Assembly: GCF_009711125.1 (NCBI RefSeq)
Contig: NZ_WMIB01000030.1
Coordinates: forward strand, 1-38,800
DNA from: Metabacillus mangrovi
GTDB lineage: Bacteria > Bacillota > Bacilli > Bacillales > Bacillaceae
Length of the DNA stretch: 38,800 bases
Reading direction: 5' to 3'
The position numbers and the translations under genes were made by a program. Below the pieces are notes generated by a model. It was given only the letters and a program-made list of their open reading frames with translations, was not told the DNA's origin and made no database searches. Of the stretch, positions 1 through 8,243 are shown piece after piece; position 1 is the stretch's first letter; every line of letters starts with the position of its first letter.

Positions 1-800
1 AATTTAAGCTTAATAACCAGGTTTCGGTCTCAGGGGACGCTATTTGCAGAAAAAAGAGCTGTGTTGACCATTTGAACAGAGAATAAGTGCATCTGAGACC
101 GATAATGATAATGTAAGCGCTTACTCAAACTAAATAACGGCTCTGGAGACCGGTCCGGCAGCCCACCGGTCTCATAAGACGCTATTTTCATGAATTTAAG
201 CTTAATAACCAGGTTTCGGTCTCAGAAGACGCTATTTGCAGAAAATGGAGCTGTTTTGACCATTTGAACAGAGAATAAGTGCATCTGAGACCGATAATGC
301 GACTGTTAGCGTTTACATGAACTAAATAACGGCTCTGGAGACCGGTCCGGCAGCCCACCGGTCCCAGAAGACGCTATTTTAATAAATTTAAGCTTAATAA
401 CCAGGTTTCGGTCTCAGGGGACGCTATTTGCAGAAAAAAGAGCTGTTTTGACCATTTGAACAGAGAATAAGTGCATCTGAGACCGATAATGATAATGTAA
501 GCGCTTACTCAAACTAAATAACGGCTCTGGAGACCGGTCCGGCAGCCCACCGGTCTCATAAGACGCTATTTTCATGAATTTAAGCTTAATAACCAGGTTT
601 CGGTCTCAGAAGACGCTATTTGCAGAAAATGGAGCTGTTTTGACCATTTGAACAGAGAATAAGTGCATCTGAGACCGATAATGCGACTGTTAGCGTTTAC
701 ATGAACTAAATAACGGCTCTGGAGACCGGTCCGGCAGCCCACCGGTCCCAGAAGCCGCTATTTTTATAAATTTAAGCTTAATAACCAGGTTTCAATCTCA
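1..800. repeat. 192-bp tandem repeat array (GGTCTC/GCTATTT family)
   Basis: Units start at 1, 193, 385, 577 and 769, an exact 192-bp period; the fifth is partial and decays by about 800. Units 1 and 3 are almost identical, as are 2 and 4, so the array is also a 384-bp duplication. Each unit holds four copies of a module of about 21 bp (GGTCTC, about seven bases, then GCTATTT) in both orientations. Each unit also carries a cre-like 14-mer (112-125, 304-317, 496-509, 688-701). No credible gene is present, and the array probably continues left of the window. Confidence 0.95.
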
Positions 801-1012
801 GAAGCCGCTATTTTAAAAACTTCCAGTCCCACGAACCGCTAGTTGCAGGAAAAAAAGCTCCCGGTCGGGAAGTTATTCGATCCTCACAAGTAAAAAAATG
901 TCTAAATGTTTGAAAACCCAATGTAACTGCTTTCATCCTTATAAATAAAGACCCCTTTTTTCCTCTCCAGAAAGAGTGCGTTATGATTTATCCGATAATG
1001 GGAAATAGTAAC

Positions 1013-1041
1013 TTGAATAATCTCTTTAAACGTTGTATATT
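1013..1041 (+). promoter_or_regulatory. Sigma-A-type promoter of the ygaE-like gene
   Basis: TTGAAT (1013-1018), a 17-bp spacer, then TATATT (1036-1041). Transcription would start near 1048, about 43 nt before the ATG at 1091. That argues against the longer reading frame opening at 983. Confidence 0.55.
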
Positions 1042-1090
1042 ACGTAGTTGTTTACTTATACCTTTTGAAAGGAATGTAACCTTAACTTAT

Positions 1091-2167
1091 ATGAAACTCG
1101 GTGCCCGTATTTTAAAGACCGGGATTGCGATTACGATTGCTTTGTGGATTGCGTCGCTTCTTGGGCTGCAGTCTCCTGTATTTGCAGGGATTGCCGCGAT
1201 TTTTGCCATCCAGCCTACGATTTACCGGTCTTATTTATCCGTTATCGAACAGGTCCAGGCTAATTTTATTGGAGCCGCTTTTGCCATTATATTCGGACTT
1301 GTTTTCGGACCCCATCCGTTTGTTGTCGGCCTTACAGCCGTTCTTGTGATTTCGATCAATCTTAAATTGAAGATCCAGAATACAATTCCGGTAGCGCTTG
1401 TTACAGTCATCGCGATCATGGAGACACAGAGCGACAATTTCATCGAGTTTTCTTTGCTTCGTTTCGGGACGGTTATGCTCGGAGTATTTTCAGCTTTTGT
1501 TGTGAATCTTGTGTTCCTTCCTCCTAAATATGAGACAAAGCTGTATTACCGGATTTCGGACAGCACAGAGGAAATTTTGAAATGGATCCGCATCAATATT
1601 CGCCAGGCGTCCGAGCACAGTGTGCTGAAGGAAGACATTGAACGCCTTAAAGAGAATATGATGCAGCTGGATCAGCTTTATCTTCTTTATAAAGAAGAGA
1701 GAAGCTATTTCAGACGGAGTACTCTGTCTAAAGCAAGGAAGCTGGTGTTATTCCGCCAGATGCTGCTGACCACCAACAAGGCTCTAGAGACCCTGAAAAA
1801 ATTGCACCGGCTTGAACATGAGCTTCATCTGACGACACCGGAGCTCCAGAAAATGATTACGACCGAACTTGATTACCTGCTGAGCTACCATGAGCGGATC
1901 TTGCTGAAGTTTATCGGGAAAATCAAAACGGATACACCGCAGGAACTCATTCAGGAAGGGTATTTTAATAAACGGGAACTGGTGGATGAGTTTATGAAGT
2001 ACCAGAACCAATGCCATGATCCCGGCTGCTTTTATCATATGCTTCCGCTTGTTGCGAGCATATTGGATTACAGTGAGCAATTGGAGCATCTGGATACGCT
2101 GATCAACAGCTTTCAGAGCTACCATAAAGATGAAAACGAGATTAAGGTTAGTGAAGTCAAAGAATAA
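1091..2167 (+). CDS. ygaE: YgaE-like membrane protein, aromatic acid exporter/FUSC type
   Basis: This is a 358-residue protein. The first 165 or so residues contain hydrophobic segments typical of the aromatic acid exporter (ArAE/FUSC) membrane domain, and the rest is a charged, helix-rich cytoplasmic region. The family is thought to export small aromatic or organic acids; the substrate here is unknown. The name rests on sequence type and on its place beside ygaD-ygaC-ygaB, where B. subtilis has ygaE. The frame is open from an ATG at 983, but a good promoter lies at 1013-1041 and family members begin near the MKLGARILKTG motif, so 1091 was chosen. The ribosome site is poorly placed: an AAAGGA sits about 20 nt upstream, leaving the start uncertain. 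A bidirectional terminator separates it from the convergent oppC. Confidence 0.8.
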   Translation: MKLGARILKTGIAITIALWIASLLGLQSPVFAGIAAIFAIQPTIYRSYLSVIEQVQANFIGAAFAIIFGLVFGPHPFVVGLTAVLVISINLKLKIQNTIPVALVTVIAIMETQSDNFIEFSLLRFGTVMLGVFSAFVVNLVFLPPKYETKLYYRISDSTEEILKWIRINIRQASEHSVLKEDIERLKENMMQLDQLYLLYKEERSYFRRSTLSKARKLVLFRQMLLTTNKALETLKKLHRLEHELHLTTPELQKMITTELDYLLSYHERILLKFIGKIKTDTPQELIQEGYFNKRELVDEFMKYQNQCHDPGCFYHMLPLVASILDYSEQLEHLDTLINSFQSYHKDENEIKVSEVKE

Positions 2168-2196
2168 GGATGGCCGTCAGCGGGCCATCCTTTTTT
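2168..2196. terminator. Terminator between ygaE and oppC
   Basis: GGATGGCC and GGCCATCC form an 8-bp GC-rich stem followed by TTTTTT on the plus strand. It ends ygaE and abuts the stop codon of the convergent oppC. Confidence 0.85.
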
Positions 2197-3088
2197 ATTG
2201 TTTTGATTTTGGATCAAGCGCGTCTCTCAGTCCATCCCCCATCAGGTTGAATCCAAGAACCGTAAGCATGATTGCCAGTCCAGGGAAAATCATGGTCCAC
2301 GGAGCCTGGATCAAATAGGCTTTTGAATCGGAAAGCATCTTGCCCCACTCTGGGCTTGGCGCCTGTGCTCCGAGTCCGAGGAACCCGAGGGCAGCCGCTT
2401 CGATAATGGCCGTTGCGACAGCAAGGCTCGCCTGAACAATAATTGGAGAAAAGCTGTTTGGGAGGACGTGTCTCAGCAGGATCCGGGAGTCCTTCATTCC
2501 GACGGATTTTGCAGCCATGATGTAATCCTCTTGCTTTACACTGAGTACCTTCGCGCGGATCAGCCTCCCAAAGTTTGGGATATTAATGATCGCGATGGCA
2601 ATCAGGGCATTTTGAAGGGATGGTCCGAGAATGGAGATGATGGCGATCGCAAGCAGGATGCTCGGGAATGCAAGCATAATGTCAAACAGCCTGGAAATGA
2701 TCGTGTCAGCCCATCTGCCATAATAGCCGGCAATGATTCCGAGCAGAGAGCCGATCACCATGGAGCCAAGTACGGCAAAGAATCCGACGAACAGCGAGAT
2801 TTTGGCCCCGTGCACCACTCTTGAAAAGATATCCCGCCCAAAGTCATCGGTACCGAAAAAATGGTCAGCAGATGGAGGAAGCAGGCGCCGTCCAAGATCC
2901 TGATCATTGATCGTATAGGGAGCAATCAGCGGTGAAAAAATCGCTACAGCAACAAAGAACAGCACAATCACTGTTCCTGCCACAGCGATTTTGTTTTTCA
3001 TAAAGGCATGCAGACCCTCTTGAAAAGGGGTTCGTATTTTCTCTTCTGAATGTTGCAGATGTGCGGGTGTGAGCTGCGGTTCTCCCAT
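2195..3088 (-). CDS. appC: Oligopeptide ABC transporter permease, AppC/OppC type
   Basis: A 297-residue permease of the DppC/OppC family. An N-terminal cytoplasmic stretch is followed by a first membrane helix around residues 35-55 and then the five-helix core. The EAA-loop that contacts the ATPases is visible as the EAAALGFLGLGAQAP motif. With OppB it forms the membrane channel of a peptide importer. It is the last gene of a D-F-A-B-C operon. The ATG at 3088 was chosen because GGAGGG lies 7 nt upstream and it begins 13 nt after the oppB stop; an in-frame start at 3124 would overlap oppB and lacks such a site. Peptide import is secure from family and context, but the exact peptide range is not. 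Confidence 0.9.
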   Translation of the reverse strand: MGEPQLTPAHLQHSEEKIRTPFQEGLHAFMKNKIAVAGTVIVLFFVAVAIFSPLIAPYTINDQDLGRRLLPPSADHFFGTDDFGRDIFSRVVHGAKISLFVGFFAVLGSMVIGSLLGIIAGYYGRWADTIISRLFDIMLAFPSILLAIAIISILGPSLQNALIAIAIINIPNFGRLIRAKVLSVKQEDYIMAAKSVGMKDSRILLRHVLPNSFSPIIVQASLAVATAIIEAAALGFLGLGAQAPSPEWGKMLSDSKAYLIQAPWTMIFPGLAIMLTVLGFNLMGDGLRDALDPKSKQ

Positions 3089-3101
3089 AGCGCTTCCCTC
3101 C

Positions 3102-4103
3102 TTAGTATTTGATCCGCGGGTCAATGGCCGCGTAGAGCAGATCTACAATCAAATTTACGAGCACAAACAGCAAGGCAATCAGCAGGATCCCGGATTGGAT
3201 TACCGGGTAGTCACGGAATCCGATCGCATCGACGACATAACGGCCGAGGCCAGGCCAGCCGAAGATGGTTTCAGTCAGGATCGCGCCGCCGAGCAAAAGC
3301 CCTGTTTGAAGCCCAATCACAGTCAGGATCGGGATCACAGCATTTTTTAAAGCATGGCGGTATACCACCCAGCTCATCCTCAGTCCTTTTGCTCTGGCTG
3401 TACGTATGTAATCCGCATTCAGCACTTCAATCATGCTGGATCTGGTGATTCTCGCGATAATCGCCATCGGGATGGTGGCAAGGGCCGTTCCCGGAAGAAT
3501 CAGATGGCTCAGCACTTCTCCAAACTGATCAAACCTTCCTTGGATCAGAGTGTCAATCAGGTATAGATTCGTGATCGAATCTACTGGATTCCGGATGTTT
3601 TCCCTGCCTGTCGTCGGAAGCCAATCGAGCTGAATCGAGAAAAACCACTGCTCCATTAAACCAAGCCAGAAAATCGGCATGGAAATTCCAATCAGCGCGA
3701 TAACCATCGCTAAATAGTCAAACCAGGAGCGCTGGAACCAGGCACTGATGATACCGGCATTCACTCCAACTACAACTGCAATGATCATGGCAAAAATGGT
3801 CAGCTCTGCAGTTGCTGCAAGATAAGGCATGATTTCCTTGCTGATCTGTTCACCTGTCCGGATCGATTCGCCAAGGTCCCCCCGCAGCAAATCCATCAGG
3901 TAGGAGCCATATTGAATATGGATCGGCTGATCGAGGCCAAGCTTGGCCGTCAGCTGGCGGACCGCTTCCTCCGTTGCCCGCTGTCCGAGAATGACCTGTG
4001 CAGGATCGCCCGGAATGGCACGGATAATGCCAAAAACAACAATCGTCATCCCTAGCAGTACCGGGATCAGCATGCCGATTCGTTTGAGAGAGTATGATAG
4101 CAT
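3102..4103 (-). CDS. appB: Oligopeptide ABC transporter permease, AppB/OppB type
   Basis: A 333-residue DppB/OppB-family permease. It starts with a membrane helix (SLKRIGMLIPVLLG) followed by the conserved periplasmic-side segment rich in IPGDPA, and has the EAA-like loop near its C-terminus (ETIFGWPGLGRY). It pairs with OppC to form the importer channel. The ATG at 4103 has GGAG 8 nt upstream; a GTG directly before it at 4106 is also in frame but closer to the ribosome site. A stem-loop separates it from oppA, suggesting the permease genes are expressed below the binding-protein gene. Confidence 0.9.
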   Translation of the reverse strand: MLSYSLKRIGMLIPVLLGMTIVVFGIIRAIPGDPAQVILGQRATEEAVRQLTAKLGLDQPIHIQYGSYLMDLLRGDLGESIRTGEQISKEIMPYLAATAELTIFAMIIAVVVGVNAGIISAWFQRSWFDYLAMVIALIGISMPIFWLGLMEQWFFSIQLDWLPTTGRENIRNPVDSITNLYLIDTLIQGRFDQFGEVLSHLILPGTALATIPMAIIARITRSSMIEVLNADYIRTARAKGLRMSWVVYRHALKNAVIPILTVIGLQTGLLLGGAILTETIFGWPGLGRYVVDAIGFRDYPVIQSGILLIALLFVLVNLIVDLLYAAIDPRIKY

Positions 4104-4127
4104 CACGTATGCTCCTTTCCAAAATGA

Positions 4128-4158
4128 AAAAAGGAAGGAGCATGCACTCCTCCCTTTT
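4128..4158 (-). terminator. Intercistronic stem-loop between oppA and oppB
   Basis: On the minus strand an AAAAGG-GAGGAG arm pairs with CTCCT-CCTTTT and runs into TTTTTTC, like a leaky intrinsic terminator. It lies inside an operon, just after the binding-protein gene, where such hairpins commonly stabilise upstream mRNA or reduce read-through. Confidence 0.65.
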
Positions 4159-4163
4159 CTCTC

Positions 4164-5777
4164 TTACTTAAATTCAACTTTCGTGAACAAATCTGTTCCA
4201 GTCGGATGCGGGATAAAGTTCGCAATATCCGCAGTTCCCGCCATCATCGGCGTGGAATGCACGAGCGGAATCCATGGAGCTTCATCATGCACGATTGCCT
4301 GTGCCTGTTTGTACAGTTCATTACGCTTCGCCTGATCTGTCACCGTTTGAGCTTCGATCAGGATCTTGTGGAGCTCTTCATTGGCAAAGTACGTGTAATT
4401 GTTTCCGCCGATGCTGTCCTTATCAAGCAGTGTGTAGATGAAGTTGTCCGGGTCTCCATTGTCTCCAGTCCAGCCCAATAGGAAGGAATCGGCTTCTCCT
4501 TTGCTTGCTTTATCCAGGTACGTTGCCCAGTCGTATGTTACGATTTTTGCTTTGACTCCGATTTTTTCAAAGCTTGCCTGCAAGACCTCTGCAACCTTCA
4601 TTCCTTCAGGCATATAAGGACGTGCTACAGGCATGGCCCACAGCTCCATCTCAAACCCATCCGGGAATCCTGCTTCCTTCAGAAGTGCCTTTGCTTTTTC
4701 CACATCATAAGGATACTCTTCAGTGGAATCATCATACCCTTCAAGTGAAGGAGGCATCGGGTTTTTCGCCGGCTCTGCAAACCCTCCGTAGAAGGAGTCG
4801 ATGATGGCCTTTTTATCTACTGCATGGTTCAGCGCCTGTCTGACCAATTTATTGTCAAGCGGCTTTCTCGTAACCGTTAAGCCGACATACCCGACGTTCA
4901 TGGAAGGACGCTCAAACAGCTGCAGCTTGCTATCGCTTTTCACTTTATCAAGATCAGACGGATTCAGACCGTCCATCAGATCAATTTCTCCTGTTTGCAG
5001 GGCATTCAGCCTTGCAGAGTTTTCAGGAATGGTTTTGAATATAACCTGCTTCAGCTTCGGATAGTCTTTCAGCCAGTAGCCATCGTATTTCTCAAGAACA
5101 ATGCGGTCGTTCGCCTTCCACTCTACAAATTTAAACGGGCCGGTTCCAACCGGGTTGGATCTTAAGTCGTCGCCGTATTTTTCAATGGCAGCAGGGCTTG
5201 AGATGCCGAAAGGAGACATGGCAATGTTCTTAAGGAACGGTGCCTGCGGGCGCTTCAAGGTGAACACAACCGTGTGATCATCTTTAGCTGTAATTTCTTT
5301 AATCACATGACCCTCCTCACTTTTAAAGCCGCCGAACATCGTGTAATAAGGGAATTTTTCTGCATCCCCGTTCATCCAGCGTTCAAAGTTCACAATGACG
5401 GCTTCTGCATTAAAATCTGTGCCATCGTGGAACTTAACGCCTTTGCGGAGATAAAACGTGTATGTCAGTCCGTCATCAGACGCCTCCCATTTCTCGGCCA
5501 ATGCAGGCTGGACAGTCGTATCTTTGTCACCGTATGTGAGAAGACTTTCATAAATGTTCTCTGTAACCTTAAAAGCTTCCCCTTCTGTCGTAGTGATTGG
5601 ATCAAGGGATGTCGAATCCCCGCCCCTTCCGTAAATCAATGTGTCTTTCCCGCTTGCCTTGTTTCCGCCCTCACCATCGCCATCCCCGCCGGCTGATTTG
5701 CCGCTGCAGGCTGACAATACAAGTGAAAGAACGAGAACCATCATTAAGCCCAGTGCAGACCATTTTTTGCTCATCAT
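4164..5777 (-). CDS. appA: Oligopeptide-binding lipoprotein, AppA/OppA type
   Basis: A solute-binding protein (SBP_bac_5 family) of 537 residues. It has a lipoprotein signal: basic MSKK, a hydrophobic stretch and the lipobox LSAC, so the mature protein would be lipid-anchored outside the membrane. After a Ser/Gly-rich linker comes the classical start of the family (DTLIYGRGGDSTSLDP), the SNPVGTGPFKFVEW motif and the C-terminal DEAPWIPLVH region. It captures oligopeptides and delivers them to the OppB/OppC channel. TTG (5780), ATG (5777) and ATG (5774) are consecutive codons; GGGGGG 7-8 nt before 5777 favours that ATG. It is the third gene of the operon. Confidence 0.93.
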   Translation of the reverse strand: MMSKKWSALGLMMVLVLSLVLSACSGKSAGGDGDGEGGNKASGKDTLIYGRGGDSTSLDPITTTEGEAFKVTENIYESLLTYGDKDTTVQPALAEKWEASDDGLTYTFYLRKGVKFHDGTDFNAEAVIVNFERWMNGDAEKFPYYTMFGGFKSEEGHVIKEITAKDDHTVVFTLKRPQAPFLKNIAMSPFGISSPAAIEKYGDDLRSNPVGTGPFKFVEWKANDRIVLEKYDGYWLKDYPKLKQVIFKTIPENSARLNALQTGEIDLMDGLNPSDLDKVKSDSKLQLFERPSMNVGYVGLTVTRKPLDNKLVRQALNHAVDKKAIIDSFYGGFAEPAKNPMPPSLEGYDDSTEEYPYDVEKAKALLKEAGFPDGFEMELWAMPVARPYMPEGMKVAEVLQASFEKIGVKAKIVTYDWATYLDKASKGEADSFLLGWTGDNGDPDNFIYTLLDKDSIGGNNYTYFANEELHKILIEAQTVTDQAKRNELYKQAQAIVHDEAPWIPLVHSTPMMAGTADIANFIPHPTGTDLFTKVEFK

Positions 5778-5821
5778 CAAGTTTCCCCCCTGTTTTCCCC
5801 ATCATTTATCATTCACGCTGC

Positions 5822-6790
5822 TCAAGCATACAAATGACAGGCAGCGAAACGACCATCCTTAACCGGGTAAAGCTCCGGTCTCACTTCTTTGCACATGCTC
5901 ATTACCTTCGGGCATCGTGTGTGGAAAGCACAGCCCTTTGGCGGATCGGCCGGATTCGGCATGTCCCCTTTTATCACAATCGGTTCTTTCCGTCCGGCAG
6001 GTTCTGCCACCGGAACACTTGAAAGCAGTGCCTCTGTATACGGATGAAGCGGATCCTTGTAAAGAGATTCACAGTCTGACAGCTCGGCAAGCCGGCCAAG
6101 ATACATTACGGCAACCCGGTCGCTGATATGCCGGACTACTCCCAGGTCATGGGAGATAAACAGATAGGTCAGCGAAAACTTGCTTTGCAGCTCTTTCAGC
6201 AGGTTCAGGATCTGTGCCTGAATCGAGACGTCCAGAGCGGAAACCGGCTCATCTGCGATAATGAGCTTCGGGTTTGTCATCAATGCTCTCGCAATACCGA
6301 TCCGCTGCCGCTGGCCGCCGCTGAACTGATGCGGATACCTTTTGCCAAGGTCCGGATCAAAGCCGGCAACCTTCATGACTTCCGCAACCCTTTCCTTTCT
6401 CTCACTCTTGGAGCCCATCCCGTGGACAAGAAGCGGTTCCTCCAAGATTGACTGGACCCTTTGCCTCGGATTCAGGGACGCATACGGGTCCTGAAATACC
6501 ATCTGCATATCCCGCCTTACAGATTTCATTTCATTTTGGTTCAGCTGAAAAAGCGCCTTTCCATCAAACGTCACCTTGCCGCCGCTCGGCTCTGTCAATC
6601 TCGCAATCAGCCGGCCGAGAGTCGACTTCCCGCAGCCCGACTCTCCTACAATCCCGAGCGTTTCCCCTGCCTTCAGCTCAAGGCGGATACCGTCAACTGC
6701 AGTGACCTCCACTTTATTTTGGCCAAGAAGCCCCTTATGGCTTGTATATACTTTTCTCAAATCCTCAATCTCTAGCAATGGCTGACTCAA
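5822..6790 (-). CDS. appF: Oligopeptide ABC transporter ATP-binding protein, AppF/OppF type
   Basis: A peptide-importer ATPase of about 322 residues. Visible motifs are Walker A ([11 protein letters not shown]), the Q-loop (MVFQDPYASLNP), the signature FSGGQRQRIGIARAL, Walker B (LIIADEPVSALD), the switch His (FISHDLG) and the C-terminal oligopeptide/dipeptide ATPase extension with clustered Cys (CAFHTRCP, MSMCKE). The start proposed is the TTG at 6790, with AGGAGGGGG about 7 nt upstream; it overlaps the end of oppD by 26 nt, implying translational coupling. The frame remains open further upstream to 6841, inside oppD, but without a better ribosome site. It pairs with OppD to power the importer. 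Confidence 0.9.
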   Translation of the reverse strand: MSQPLLEIEDLRKVYTSHKGLLGQNKVEVTAVDGIRLELKAGETLGIVGESGCGKSTLGRLIARLTEPSGGKVTFDGKALFQLNQNEMKSVRRDMQMVFQDPYASLNPRQRVQSILEEPLLVHGMGSKSERKERVAEVMKVAGFDPDLGKRYPHQFSGGQRQRIGIARALMTNPKLIIADEPVSALDVSIQAQILNLLKELQSKFSLTYLFISHDLGVVRHISDRVAVMYLGRLAELSDCESLYKDPLHPYTEALLSSVPVAEPAGRKEPIVIKGDMPNPADPPKGCAFHTRCPKVMSMCKEVRPELYPVKDGRFAACHLYA

Positions 6791-7766
6791 CCAAGGCCCC
6801 CTCCTCTTCATAAAGCCAGCAGCGGACCTGCTGCTCACCATATACTTTTAATCCCGGGCCGGACTCTATGCAAAGCGGCTGAACAAACTCACACCGGTTC
6901 GCATAGGAACAGCCCTGGCGGATGCTCCCGGGCTTCGGAACCTGCCCCTTTATGGAGAACAGCCGCTCCTTTTTCACCCGGATATCCGGAACAGATTGCA
7001 AAAGCCCTCTCGTATAGGGATGCTTTGCATTTGCAAAAATCGCCTCCACTGAACCGGTCTCCACAACCTGGCCCGCGTACATCACCGCAATCCGGTCACA
7101 GATTTGCGCCACAACCCCAAGATCATGGGTAATGAGCAGGATTGAAGTATTCAGTTTTTTATTCAAATCCTTCATGAGCGCTAAAATCTGTGATTGAATT
7201 GTTACATCCAGCGCAGTCGTCGGTTCGTCTGCAATCAAAACCTCCGGATTGCAAATCATCGCCATCGCAATCATCACCCGCTGCCGCATCCCGCCTGACA
7301 GCTGATGCGGGTACTCCCCAAGCAGTGACTCGGGCCGCGGCATCCCGACAAGACCGAGCATCTTCACCGCCTGTTCCCTCGCCTCTTTTTTTGAACATTT
7401 TGTATGAATCCTGCACGCTTCCATCAGCTGCTCTCCAATCTTCAGCAGCGGATTAAGAGACGTCATCGGCTCTTGAAAAATCATCGCAAGCTCATTCCCG
7501 CGGATTTTTCTTAGCGAAGACTCCCTCTCCTTCAGCAGGTCTTTCTGTTTATAAAGAATTTCACCTCTGACTGAAGATGTATTCGGAAGCAGACCCATCA
7601 GCGCCATTGATGTAACACTTTTCCCGCAGCCCGATTCACCTACGACACCAAGGATTTCTCCTTTATTCAATGTAAGATCCACCGACTTTACTACATCAAT
7701 GACCGTCTTCTCCCTTGTAAAGCCAACCGACAGATTGCGGACTTCCAAAACTTTCTCACGATTCAA
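6765..7766 (-). CDS. appD: Oligopeptide ABC transporter ATP-binding protein, AppD/OppD type
   Basis: A 333-residue ATPase and first gene of the importer operon. It has Walker A ([11 protein letters not shown]), Q-loop ([12 protein letters not shown]), signature [14 protein letters not shown], Walker B ([12 protein letters not shown]), switch His (LLITHDLG) and the C-terminal Cys-containing extension ([14 protein letters not shown]), which in the family can carry an iron-sulfur cluster. The start is TTG at 7764-7766, preceded by AAAGGGGGC. The operon order D-F-A-B-C is that of B. subtilis app rather than opp (A-B-C-D-F), which is why app names are used. A leader of about 320 nt separates it from the predicted promoter. 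Confidence 0.9.
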   Translation of the reverse strand: MNREKVLEVRNLSVGFTREKTVIDVVKSVDLTLNKGEILGVVGESGCGKSVTSMALMGLLPNTSSVRGEILYKQKDLLKERESSLRKIRGNELAMIFQEPMTSLNPLLKIGEQLMEACRIHTKCSKKEAREQAVKMLGLVGMPRPESLLGEYPHQLSGGMRQRVMIAMAMICNPEVLIADEPTTALDVTIQSQILALMKDLNKKLNTSILLITHDLGVVAQICDRIAVMYAGQVVETGSVEAIFANAKHPYTRGLLQSVPDIRVKKERLFSIKGQVPKPGSIRQGCSYANRCEFVQPLCIESGPGLKVYGEQQVRCWLYEEEGALVESAIARD

Positions 7767-8086
7767 ACGGCCTGCCCCCTTTGGCGGAACATTTCTTTTT
7801 CATTTTTGTGTGTATGAATGACCAGCTGCTATAAGAACACGATTTGCCATTCCTGTTTTACGTGCTGGAATTCATGCCGAAACCCCTGACGGAATGAACT
7901 GGTTAGGTGCCTTTTTCTGCAATAAATCAGAACGGAATGCCACACTCCACGCCCAGAAACCGCGGGTCCACCTGCCTGTTTTACTAAACTGCTTACAAAA
8001 TCGGCGATCATTTTAATTCAAGTATGTAGAAACTCTCTGAAGGTCGTTGATGAAGCATGATGAGGGAAACATAGAAGTTTTATAGT
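7767..8086 (-). other. Long untranslated leader of the oligopeptide importer operon
   Basis: The stretch between the predicted transcription start (about 8086) and the TTG of oppD is about 320 nt. It has no convincing gene. A 60-codon frame (7829-8011, minus strand) lacks a ribosome site and resembles no family I know. No standard riboswitch was recognised. A leader this long suggests post-initiation control or a lost small gene. Confidence 0.45.
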
Positions 8087-8091
8087 TCAAT

Positions 8092-8120
8092 AATATATCA
8101 AATATTTAAATTAGTGTAAA
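8092..8120 (-). promoter_or_regulatory. Sigma-A-type promoter of the oligopeptide importer operon
   Basis: On the minus strand TTTACA (8115-8120), a 17-bp spacer and TATATT (8092-8097); each hexamer differs from consensus at one position. It reads leftward into oppD. Confidence 0.6.
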
Positions 8121-8133
8121 TATTCTGAAATAA
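8119..8133. promoter_or_regulatory. Possible CodY box at the importer promoter
   Basis: AATATTCTGAAATAA matches the CodY consensus AATTTTCWGAAAATT at 11 of 15 positions and overlaps the upstream edge of the -35 element. CodY control of peptide uptake is common in Bacillus. The match is modest in AT-rich DNA, so this is only a candidate. Confidence 0.25.
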
Positions 8134-8213
8134 AATTTTCTCCTATACTATTTTTTTCACAGAAGTACATACGAATGTACTACATCTTTATGTACTTTTT
8201 GTCCCACCTATGC

Positions 8214-8242
8214 AAAAAAGCTCTCCGGTCACCGGAGAGCTT
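8214..8242 (-). terminator. Terminator of ygaD
   Basis: A perfect inverted repeat, AAGCTCTCCGGT and ACCGGAGAGCTT around one base, is followed on the minus strand by TTTTTT. It sits directly after the ygaD stop codon. Confidence 0.9.
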
Positions 8243-8243
8243 C

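Noticed and set aside
1-800. CRISPR array or phage attachment site
   Set aside because: Whole 192-bp units are copied without unique spacers, and no integrase is present.
7940-7980. T-box-like sequence (GGTGGACCCGCG on the minus strand) in the importer leader
   Set aside because: It differs from the T-box core, comes too early in the leader for a specifier stem, and no terminator/antiterminator pair follows.
7829-8011. 60-codon frame on the minus strand upstream of oppD
   Set aside because: No ribosome site and no recognisable family; retained only as part of the leader description.
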